DNA from: Methanoculleus sp.
GTDB taxonomy: Archaea > Halobacteriota > Methanomicrobia > Methanomicrobiales > Methanoculleaceae
Reading direction: 5' to 3'
NCBI GenBank assembly: GCA_028698765.1
Contig: JAQVVW010000137.1
Coordinates: 1-5,151 of the forward strand
Length of the DNA: 5,151 nucleotides
The notes beneath the pieces are model-generated. The model was not told where the DNA came from. It did not search any database and saw only the letters and a list, made by a program, of their open reading frames with translations. Position numbers and translations under genes: made by a program. Below, piece by piece: positions 1 through 4,747 of this stretch. Each line of letters begins with the position of its first letter. Position 1 is the first letter of the stretch.

Positions 1-132
1 GTCTCGTTCAAGGCGGAGTACGAGCAGGCGGCGGCGTGCGCACGGGAGACCGGACTCCCGTTCCGGGAGGTCGCCGGGACGGTCGAGGCGGCCGCACGCA
101 GCCTCTTCGCCGGGCGGGGTGTGCTCCTGTGA
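1..132 (+). CDS. larC: LarC-like protein (nickel pincer cofactor biosynthesis), C-terminal fragment
   Basis: This is the last 43 codons of a gene cut by the window edge, in frame from base 1 to a TGA at 130-132. The visible tail contains K-A-E-Y-E, then A-C-A-R-E-T-G-L-P-F-R-E-V, and a final amphipathic helix. That resembles the C-terminal 'KxEYxxxxxxARExGxPxREV' signature of the LarC/DUF111 family. LarC inserts nickel into the pyridinium-dithiocarboxylate pincer cofactor of lactate racemase-type enzymes, and close homologues are widespread in methanogens. The nickel role comes from family knowledge; the sequence shows only the tail, and the cysteine-rich and metal-binding parts lie outside the window. 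The TGA overlaps the radB GTG start (GTGA, 129-132), so the two genes are probably co-transcribed and translationally coupled. Another C-terminal domain with the same motif cannot be fully excluded. Confidence 0.62.
   Translation, partial: VSFKAEYEQAAACARETGLPFREVAGTVEAAARSLFAGRGVLL
116..121 (+). promoter_or_regulatory. Ribosome-binding site deciding the radB start
   Basis: GGGGTG ends 7 nt before the GTG at 129 and lies inside the end of the larC-like gene. It supports the GTG at 129 over the upstream in-frame GTG at 36. The same GGGGTG motif precedes ilvC in this window. Confidence 0.6.
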
Positions 133-806
133 AGACCGACCGGGTCAGCACGGGGAACCCGGCACTCGACGACCTGTTCGGCGGCGGGCTCGAGAGGCGG
201 GCGATAACCCAGATCTACGGCGAGCCCGCGAGCGGGAAGAGCACCCTCTGCCTGATGGCGGCGGTGGCCTCTCTCCGGGCGGGGAACTCGGTCGTCTACA
301 TCGACACCGAAGGGTTCTCGGTCGAGCGATTCAGCCAGGTGGCCGGGGAGAGCGCCGGGGCGCTTGCCGACCGGCTCTACCTCTTCGAGCCGCTCGACTT
401 TGCCCAGCAGGGGACGATGATCGCCGATACCGAAGGGCTCCTCAGGAAAGACGGCCACGCTCCCGTGGGGCTGCTGGTGATGGACTCGGCCACCGCCCTC
501 TACCGGACGGAACTCGATCTCGGGCGGGAGGCGATACGGAAACTCTCGCACCACATGATCAAACTCCTCGGCCTCGCAAAGAAGTACGATATCCCCGTCC
601 TGATCACGAACCAGATCTACATGGACATCGAGCGCGACCGTGCGGAGGGGCTCGGTGGGACAGGGCTCGAACACCTCTCGAAGGCCATCATACGGCTTGA
701 AAAGAAGGATGGGGTGCGGCGGGCGATACTCCGGAAGCACCGGTCACGCCCCGAGGGGCTTATGTTCGATTTTGTACTGACCGAAGACGGGATCAGAACG
801 GTATAA
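129..806 (+). CDS. radB: DNA repair and recombination protein RadB
   Basis: Encodes 225 residues, the usual size of RadB, the euryarchaeal RadA/RecA paralogue. It is a RecA-fold ATPase core without the N-terminal helix-hairpin-helix domain of RadA. Visible motifs are the N-terminal 'S-T-G-N-P-A-L-D-D-L-F-G-G-G-L' strand, Walker A GEPASGKST (residues 31-39), the post-Walker 'Y-I-D-T-E-G' (57-62), Walker B LLVMD (115-119), the 'I-T-N-Q' sensor segment (159-162) and a basic 'RKHRSRPEG' segment near the C-terminus. RadB is thought to assist or modulate RadA-mediated homologous recombination. The GTG at 129 is chosen because family homology begins there and GGGGTG (116-121) lies 7 nt upstream as a ribosome-binding site. 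The same frame is open back to a GTG at 36, but that extra segment is arginine/glycine-rich and lies over larC. The 3' end overlaps convergent dapF by 14 bp. Confidence 0.95.
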   Translation: MKTDRVSTGNPALDDLFGGGLERRAITQIYGEPASGKSTLCLMAAVASLRAGNSVVYIDTEGFSVERFSQVAGESAGALADRLYLFEPLDFAQQGTMIADTEGLLRKDGHAPVGLLVMDSATALYRTELDLGREAIRKLSHHMIKLLGLAKKYDIPVLITNQIYMDIERDRAEGLGGTGLEHLSKAIIRLEKKDGVRRAILRKHRSRPEGLMFDFVLTEDGIRTV

Positions 807-1611
807 CGCCGGAAAAGACCGTCTCGGCGGGGCCTTCCATCGTGACGGTCTCCCCGAACCGTATCACGAGCGGGCCGCCTCTCGTCTCGACCCGCACCGT
901 CTCGCCGACTTTGCCGAGATGCCGGGCGACCGCGGCGGACGCCGTCGCGCCGGTCCCGCAACTCTCGGTCTCTCCCTCGACGCCGCGCTCGAACGTCCGT
1001 ATCCGGATCATGTCGCCGCCTGCCTCTTCGACGAAGTTGACGTTCGCGCCCTCGGGGAAGGTGGGGTGGTTCCGGATCGCCGGGCCGACAATGCCGATCT
1101 CGACGGCGCCGATCTCTTTTACAAAGACGACCGCGTGGGGAACCCCGGTGTTTGCGGCGTAGACGGTGAAACCCCGGATCTCCTCTCTGTATTCACCGTT
1201 CCCGGTGGCCGGGACGGCGCTCCGCTCGAACGCGGGCGTCGGCATGGTGATCGCCGCGGTGAACTCGTCGTCCGTGTAGCCTGCCGAGACCTGAACGATC
1301 CCGGCCCCGGTCTCGACCGAGCAGGACTCTTTGACGTAGCCGGCATCGTAGGCATACTTCGCGAGGCACCTGATACCGTTCCCGCACATCGCGGCCTCGC
1401 TCTCGTCGGGCTGAAAGAGTCGCATCCGGACGTCGGCGCTATCCGACGCCTGGAGGAAGAGGATACCGTCGGCGCCGATGCCGAACCTGCGGTCGCAGAA
1501 GAGCGCCGCGAACCCTCCCTTCATATCCTCGGGGATGATCTCCCCTTTAAGTTCGTCGATCAGAACGAAGTCGTTGCCGTTTCCGTGCAGTTTGGTGAAC
1601 GCGATCTCCAT
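793..1611 (-). CDS. dapF: Diaminopimelate epimerase DapF
   Basis: Encodes 272 residues, full length for DapF (about 270-280). The enzyme converts LL-diaminopimelate to meso-diaminopimelate by a cofactor-independent two-cysteine mechanism, the penultimate step of lysine synthesis. Visible motifs are the N-terminal 'HGNGNDFVLID' (residues 9-19), the first catalytic cysteine in MCGNGIRC (C76), the 'NTGVPHAVVFV' segment (154-164), 'E-G-A-N-V-N-F' (187-193), and the second catalytic cysteine in ESCGTGATA (C218). Both catalytic cysteines are therefore present. The ATG at 1611 is supported by a strong AGGAGAGG ribosome-binding site 9 nt upstream. The gene stands alone on its strand, without visible lysine-pathway neighbours, is divergent from rpoL, and its 3' end overlaps radB tail to tail. 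Methanogens lack a diaminopimelate-type murein wall, so the likely job is lysine biosynthesis. Confidence 0.97.
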   Translation of the reverse strand: MEIAFTKLHGNGNDFVLIDELKGEIIPEDMKGGFAALFCDRRFGIGADGILFLQASDSADVRMRLFQPDESEAAMCGNGIRCLAKYAYDAGYVKESCSVETGAGIVQVSAGYTDDEFTAAITMPTPAFERSAVPATGNGEYREEIRGFTVYAANTGVPHAVVFVKEIGAVEIGIVGPAIRNHPTFPEGANVNFVEEAGGDMIRIRTFERGVEGETESCGTGATASAAVARHLGKVGETVRVETRGGPLVIRFGETVTMEGPAETVFSGVIPF

Positions 1612-1620
1612 GGATAGTAG

Positions 1621-1628
1621 CCTCTCCT
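1621..1628 (-). promoter_or_regulatory. Shine-Dalgarno sequence of dapF
   Basis: On the minus strand the sequence reads AGGAGAGG, ending 9 nt before the dapF ATG. It is the strongest ribosome-binding site in the window and fixes the dapF start. Confidence 0.8.
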
Positions 1629-1649
1629 GTAAGTATGGGAACGACGGGT

Positions 1650-1656
1650 GATAAAC
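1650..1656 (-). promoter_or_regulatory. Possible TATA box of dapF
   Basis: The minus strand reads GGTTTATCAC around here. A TTTAT core centred near 1653 would place transcription start about 25 nt downstream, near 1628. That is right at the Shine-Dalgarno, giving a leader of about 17 nt. The match to the archaeal box A consensus is partial. Confidence 0.4.
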
Positions 1657-1719
1657 CGTGGGGATTGGAGGGAGAACTCATGCAGGCGCGAGGATGGAAC
1701 GGAGCCGCACCTTACAATA

Positions 1720-1727
1720 CTTATATA
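1720..1727 (+). promoter_or_regulatory. TATA box (box A) of rpoL
   Basis: CTTATATA is an exact match to the archaeal YTTATATA consensus and sits in an AT-rich island (about 1711-1728) in otherwise GC-rich DNA. Its centre at about 1724 predicts transcription start near 1748-1751. The rpoL message is therefore leaderless from GTG 1751 or has a leader of at most about 15 nt to ATG 1763. Confidence 0.7.
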
Positions 1728-1762
1728 CCCCTCCCGGAACCAGAATATAGGTGCGTATGGCC

Positions 1763-2041
1763 ATGAAACTCAAACTCCTGGATCTGACCGACGACAGGGC
1801 CCGGATCCTCTTTGAAGGCGAAGGCAACACCTATATCGACGCGCTCGCCGCCGAACTCATCCACGATCCACAGGTGGACGTGGCGCAGCGCAAGCAGGCA
1901 TTCCGGTTCACGGACCCCGAACTGCTCGTCACCACGGTCGGCGGTCGCCCACCTCTTCTTGCAATCACCGACGCGGCAAAGCGGCTCTCCGGCTACGCCG
2001 GTGAACTCCTCCAGCAGATGGAGAACCTCAAGACCGCTTAA
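1763..2041 (+). CDS. rpoL: DNA-directed RNA polymerase subunit L (Rpo11)
   Basis: Encodes 92 residues, typical of archaeal RpoL (about 85-100). Rpo11 pairs with Rpo3 (subunit D) as the archaeal counterpart of the bacterial alpha dimer and is part of the polymerase assembly platform. The sequence starts with the family's beta-strand 'M-K-L-K-L-L-D-L' and continues with 'F-E-G-E-G-N-T-Y-I-D-A-L' (residues 17-28) followed by 'E-L-I-H-D-P-Q-V-D-V-A' (31-41), the conserved dimerisation region. A C-terminal helix runs to the end (about 68-90). Three in-frame starts exist: GTG 1751, ATG 1757 and ATG 1763. I chose 1763 because family homology begins there and AGGTG (1749-1753) lies 9 nt upstream. However, the TATA position would also suit a leaderless GTG at 1751, which would add four residues. 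It appears to be monocistronic. Confidence 0.88.
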   Translation: MKLKLLDLTDDRARILFEGEGNTYIDALAAELIHDPQVDVAQRKQAFRFTDPELLVTTVGGRPPLLAITDAAKRLSGYAGELLQQMENLKTA

Positions 2042-2081
2042 TTGCCCTGAATTAGAGCACCGAAGGCTTCGCCGGGTTGCC

Positions 2082-2096
2082 CGGGAAGTCTTCCCG
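2082..2096. repeat. Short perfect inverted repeat
   Basis: CGGGAAG and CTTCCCG form 7-bp arms (2082-2088 and 2090-2096) around a single base. A one-base centre makes an RNA hairpin unlikely without opening the inner pairs, so a DNA-level palindrome or chance is as plausible as a terminator. It lies exactly at the left edge of the orphan coding-like segment. Confidence 0.4.
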
Positions 2097-2242
2097 TCAT
2101 CGCAGAGCAGGTGCTCGGCGTGGTCGGGTATACAGGACGGGTGATCCCGGTCAGGGACGATACCGTCTCCCCTGTCGTCAGCCGCGGCTCGATCTCCTTC
2201 CGGGAGGACCGGCCGCAGGCATCTGCGGAGATCGACCCCTGA
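2096..2242 (+). pseudogene. Orphan coding-like fragment (possible 3' remnant of a gene)
   Basis: This frame is open from 2051 to a TGA at 2240-2242 and looks coding from about 2096. Over the 48 sense codons I count GC of roughly 71%, 48% and 83% at codon positions 1, 2 and 3, the pattern of real genes in GC-rich genomes. The peptide is ordinary in composition: 'V-I-A-E-Q-V-L-G-V-V-G-Y-T-G', then 'R-V-I-P-V-R-D-D-T-V-S-P-V-V', then a polar tail ending 'S-A-E-I-D-P'. There is no ATG. The only usual start is GTG 2111 (43 residues) or the in-frame GTG 2120, with no good ribosome-binding site. The frame is the same as rpoL but is separated from it by TAA (2039) and TGA (2048). I do not recognise the family. 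The options are a truncated gene remnant, a tiny gene with an unusual start, or chance. Confidence 0.3.
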
Positions 2243-2337
2243 CACGCTCCGCCGCGAACTCGCAGCGAGCGGTCTCGCCCACACCCGTTTCCGGGAAGAA
2301 GAGAAGGGGATGTGGGTGGAGATCAGAAAAGACGCGA

Positions 2338-2955
2338 TCAGTCCGCACGCTCGGTGAAGATGATCGTCCCGGCGATCCGGGTGATCTTGATCTTCACCGT
2401 CTGGCCCGGTTTTGCATTCGCAACGTACATCGTGTAGCGGTCCAGTTTCACCACGCCGTCGCCGCGCTTCGAGAGGAACTGCGGGGTGACGTCCATGATC
2501 GCGCCCTCGGTCGGCTTCGACGCTGCGGAGGAATCGACCGTCGCTTTTCGCTTCCGCACCGGCCGGTGGCCGCCGCAGGCGTCGCACCGGAGCGTCAGGA
2601 CCCGCTCGGTCTTGACCAGGCGGGTGTCGGGCTTCCCGCACTCCGAACAGATGACGTAGTCGTCGACATAACTCTTGATGATCATGGTGATCTGCTCCTG
2701 CTCGAACTTCCCGGAGAAGACCGCCCGCGTCCCCTCCACCTTGCCGGCGGTGCCGAGCTCGCCGAGGAGGTGCTTCATCAGGTGTTCCTGGTCGCGCCGG
2801 AGGGTACTCGCGATCTCGGCGAAGTTCTCAAGGACCGTGGTCTTCCCCTCGATGAAGACACGGGCGGGCGGAATCGTGAACCGGTCCTCGAACTCCGTCG
2901 GCTCCGTGATATTGGTATACGCCTTCTTCAGAAGGTCTTCGTATGACGGGCTCAT
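2338..2955 (-). CDS. Translation initiation factor aIF2 subunit beta with C-terminal TRAM domain
   Basis: Encodes 205 residues, about 65-70 longer than the minimal archaeal aIF2-beta (about 135-140). In order there is an N-terminal helix '[10 protein letters not shown]' (residues 4-13) expected to contact aIF2-gamma. A central alpha/beta domain follows (about 25-98), with '[10 protein letters not shown]' and '[14 protein letters not shown]'. Next is a zinc ribbon with two CxxC pairs (C103/C106, C124/C127). After a short basic, serine-rich linker (about 132-148), an appended TRAM-type OB-fold strand set runs to the end (about 153-202, including '[14 protein letters not shown]' and '[11 protein letters not shown]'). 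The aIF2 complex delivers initiator Met-tRNA to the small ribosomal subunit; the TRAM domain probably binds RNA (inference). ATG 2955 is preferred to an upstream TTG at 2982 because family homology begins there. No Shine-Dalgarno is visible, so the message may be leaderless. Confidence 0.94.
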   Translation of the reverse strand: MSPSYEDLLKKAYTNITEPTEFEDRFTIPPARVFIEGKTTVLENFAEIASTLRRDQEHLMKHLLGELGTAGKVEGTRAVFSGKFEQEQITMIIKSYVDDYVICSECGKPDTRLVKTERVLTLRCDACGGHRPVRKRKATVDSSAASKPTEGAIMDVTPQFLSKRGDGVVKLDRYTMYVANAKPGQTVKIKITRIAGTIIFTERAD

Positions 2956-2978
2956 ACTCAGGTATTGGTCGTACCACG

Positions 2979-2986
2979 TCAAAAAG
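2979..2986 (-). promoter_or_regulatory. Weak TATA-like element upstream of aIF2-beta
   Basis: The minus strand reads CACTTTTTGAC across this site. The T-rich core is centred about 28 nt upstream of ATG 2955, the distance expected for a leaderless transcript. The same five-T run could instead end transcription coming from the flavodoxin gene. The match to box A is poor. Confidence 0.3.
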
Positions 2987-3002
2987 TGAGTACCTCAAGA
3001 GG

Positions 3003-3025
3003 GCCTGCATCAAGCTTATGCAGGC
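3003..3025. repeat. Perfect 8-bp inverted repeat between flavodoxin and aIF2-beta
   Basis: GCCTGCAT (3003-3010) and ATGCAGGC (3018-3025) are exact reverse complements around a 7-base loop containing AAGCTT. The element sits about 47 bp from each flanking gene, upstream of the aIF2-beta promoter position and downstream of the flavodoxin stop. It could be an RNA hairpin ending the flavodoxin message, with a T5 run about 17 nt further on, or a protein-binding operator. Confidence 0.55.
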
Positions 3026-3071
3026 AGGCGACCCCTCGCCGGGATGAAACATCAGGTCATCGGGACGGTCG

Positions 3072-3572
3072 TCATCGCTCCTGAACGGCTATCCCTTTCT
3101 CCGCCCGGCGGACGAGATCGGCGAGCGCTTCCGCCCCCTTCCCCTTCCGCGCATCCCCCGCCGTGAACGCAGCCGCGCCCCGGACGTCGGCGCCCCGGCC
3201 CGCAAACATCGTCTTCAGGGTCTCAAGCGTCTTCCCCGGCGACCCGCCGGAGGTGCAGAAGACGATCGCGGGTTTCCCCTCGATGCCTGCGAGAGCGCTG
3301 ATCGCCGCGTTGATCGCGGGGGTCGGGCTCCCGGCCCAGACGGGGGTCCCGACGACGACGGTGTCGTAGGCGGCAACGTCGATCGCAGCAGGCTCGATCG
3401 CGGCGAGCCCCTTCTTCATAGCCAGGCGGCCACCTTTGAGGTACATGCCGATCTTCGAGTAGTGCGCGAGATCTTTCACCTCGACGAGATCGCCGCCGAC
3501 CAGGGAGGAGAGCCGCTCGGCGACCGCCCGGGTGTTGCCGGTCCCGGAGTGGTATACGATGCAGACGGTCAT
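3072..3572 (-). CDS. Flavodoxin family protein
   Basis: Encodes 166 residues, the length of a single flavodoxin domain. It begins directly with the first beta-strand 'M-T-V-C-I-V-Y' followed by the FMN phosphate-binding loop SGTGNT (residues 9-14). The strand 'D-T-V-V-V-G-T-P-V-W' (70-79) leads into the 70s-80s loop, with W79 placed to stack on the isoalloxazine. A third loop, 'C-T-S-G-G-S-P-G-K-T-L' (106-116), resembles the flavin-contacting loop of the family. It has no signal peptide or extra domain, so it is probably a soluble cytoplasmic electron carrier or small FMN oxidoreductase; the partner cannot be read from the sequence. The neighbours (ilvC upstream, aIF2-beta downstream) do not suggest a pathway. 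A TATA box lies about 25 nt before the ATG and no ribosome-binding site is seen, which points to a leaderless mRNA separate from ilvC. Confidence 0.9.
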   Translation of the reverse strand: MTVCIVYHSGTGNTRAVAERLSSLVGGDLVEVKDLAHYSKIGMYLKGGRLAMKKGLAAIEPAAIDVAAYDTVVVGTPVWAGSPTPAINAAISALAGIEGKPAIVFCTSGGSPGKTLETLKTMFAGRGADVRGAAAFTAGDARKGKGAEALADLVRRAEKGIAVQER

Positions 3573-3592
3573 ACCGGAGGGTGGCGGTGCTG

Positions 3593-3600
3593 ACTATAAA
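3593..3600 (-). promoter_or_regulatory. TATA box of the flavodoxin gene (leaderless start predicted)
   Basis: The minus strand reads TTTATAGT, centred about 25 nt from the A of the flavodoxin ATG (3572). Archaeal initiation occurs about 25 nt from the box A centre, so transcription should start at or beside the ATG. The bases between box and ATG contain no Shine-Dalgarno, which fits a leaderless message. Confidence 0.65.
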
Positions 3601-3615
3601 CGGGTATCGGCGGGG

Positions 3616-3621
3616 AAAAAA
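3616..3621 (-). terminator. Oligo-T transcription terminator after ilvC
   Basis: Six consecutive Ts on the minus strand begin 5 nt after the ilvC stop (TAA, 3627-3629), preceded by CTCTC. Archaeal RNA polymerase terminates at such T tracts without needing a hairpin. This would separate ilvC from the flavodoxin gene, which has its own TATA box just downstream. Confidence 0.6.
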
Positions 3622-3626
3622 GAGAG

Positions 3627-4616
<990 letters not shown>

Positions 4617-4625
4617 AGATACTCA

Positions 4626-4631
4626 CACCCC
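4626..4631 (-). promoter_or_regulatory. Ribosome-binding site of ilvC
   Basis: The minus strand reads GGGGTG, ending 9 nt before the ilvC ATG. It matches the motif in front of radB and supports the chosen start. Confidence 0.6.
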
Positions 4632-4648
4632 GTTAGACAGCAAACTTG

Positions 4649-4661
4649 ATAAATATTATAT
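4649..4661. promoter_or_regulatory. AT-rich TATA element of ilvC, possibly shared with mptA
   Basis: This is a run of thirteen A/T bases apart from its edges (plus strand TAAATATTATAT core). On the minus strand it reads TATAATATTTATC and lies at the right distance for a transcription start near 4628-4632, directly ahead of the ilvC ribosome-binding site. On the plus strand it could serve mptA with a start near 4680, giving a leader of about 65 nt. Its ends, GATA and TATC, make it nearly symmetric, which would suit use in both directions. Confidence 0.55.
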
Positions 4662-4687
4662 CAGAGAACCTCTGTGGTGCACAGAGG
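4662..4687. repeat. Three alternating half-sites forming two overlapping inverted repeats
   Basis: CAGAG (4662-4666), CTCTG (4670-4674) and CAGAG (4682-4686) alternate in orientation. The first pair forms a 5-bp inverted repeat with a 3-nt spacer. The second pair extends to a perfect 8-bp repeat, CCTCTGTG (4669-4676) and CACAGAGG (4680-4687), with a 3-nt loop. The array abuts the AT-rich promoter element of ilvC. It looks like an operator, or a leader hairpin of mptA if transcription starts upstream of it. Confidence 0.55.
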
Positions 4688-4692
4688 GTCAC

Positions 4693-4698
4693 TTTAAG
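4693..4698 (+). promoter_or_regulatory. Alternative TATA-like element for mptA
   Basis: TTTAAG centred near 4696 would place transcription start near 4721, giving a 26-nt leader that carries only the GAGGA ribosome-binding site. This competes with the stronger AT-rich element at 4649-4661, and the sequence alone does not settle which is used. Confidence 0.3.
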
Positions 4699-4718
4699 GT
4701 TGATGACGAGAAACCTTA
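4695..4718 (+). repeat. 7-bp inverted repeat in the mptA leader region
   Basis: TAAGGTT (4695-4701) and AACCTTA (4712-4718) are exact reverse complements around a 10-base loop that contains the ATG of the small upstream ORF. If transcribed, the hairpin would hold that start codon in its loop. Confidence 0.4.
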
Positions 4719-4747
4719 CTCTCAATAGGCTATTTGAGGATTTGTAA
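4703..4747 (+). other. 14-codon upstream ORF coupled to mptA
   Basis: An ATG at 4703 opens a frame encoding MTRNLTLNRLFEDL, ending at TAA 4745-4747. The last base of the stop is the first base of the mptA ATG (TAATG). The mptA ribosome-binding site GAGGA (4736-4740) lies inside it. It has only a weak ribosome-binding site of its own (AAGG, 4696-4699, 3 nt from the ATG). It could be a leader peptide for translational coupling or attenuation, or a chance ORF. Confidence 0.25.
4736..4740 (+). promoter_or_regulatory. Ribosome-binding site of mptA
   Basis: GAGGA ends 6 nt before the ATG at 4747. An in-frame TGA at 4735-4737 rules out any upstream start, so the mptA start is certain. Confidence 0.75.

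Larger units (their letters stand above)
2042..2337. other. Convergent intergenic region between rpoL and aIF2-beta
   Basis: No confident gene lies in these roughly 296 bases between two convergent 3' ends. The region contains a short perfect inverted repeat (2082-2096) and an orphan coding-like frame (about 2096-2242), both listed separately. There is also a 6-bp inverted repeat, CCCACA (2278-2283) with TGTGGG (2311-2316), and a purine-rich run on the plus strand (about 2292-2310). On the minus strand a TTTT (2327-2330) follows the aIF2-beta stop and may help end that transcript. No long T tract follows rpoL on the plus strand, so its terminator is not obvious. Confidence 0.6.

Noticed and set aside
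36..128. In-frame upstream extension of radB from a GTG at 36
   Set aside because: The extra 31 residues are arginine- and glycine-rich, have no RadB homology and overlay the LarC-like tail. The GTG at 129 has a ribosome-binding site and starts at the family N-terminus.
919..1617. 232-codon open frame on the plus strand opposite dapF
   Set aside because: It is a shadow of dapF. The minus-strand product has both catalytic cysteines and a strong ribosome-binding site.
2039..2050. Stop-codon read-through joining rpoL to the downstream in-frame coding-like segment
   Set aside because: Two different stops (TAA and TGA) intervene, neither is the UAG used for pyrrolysine, and rpoL is already full length at 92 residues.
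1721..2641. 306-codon open frame on the minus strand
   Set aside because: It runs antisense through rpoL and across the aIF2-beta zinc-ribbon region. Its arginine/aspartate-rich composition is that of a GC-rich shadow frame, and it matches no family I know.
2077..2946. 289-codon plus-strand frame spanning the rpoL downstream gap and opposite aIF2-beta
   Set aside because: Most of it mirrors the aIF2-beta gene. Within the gap its frame lacks the codon-position bias seen in the other plus-strand frame.
3044..3163. Short plus-strand ORF beginning MKHQVIGTVVIAPE
   Set aside because: The first dozen residues look protein-like, but it then runs into proline/serine-rich shadow sequence opposite the flavodoxin 3' end, with no family match.
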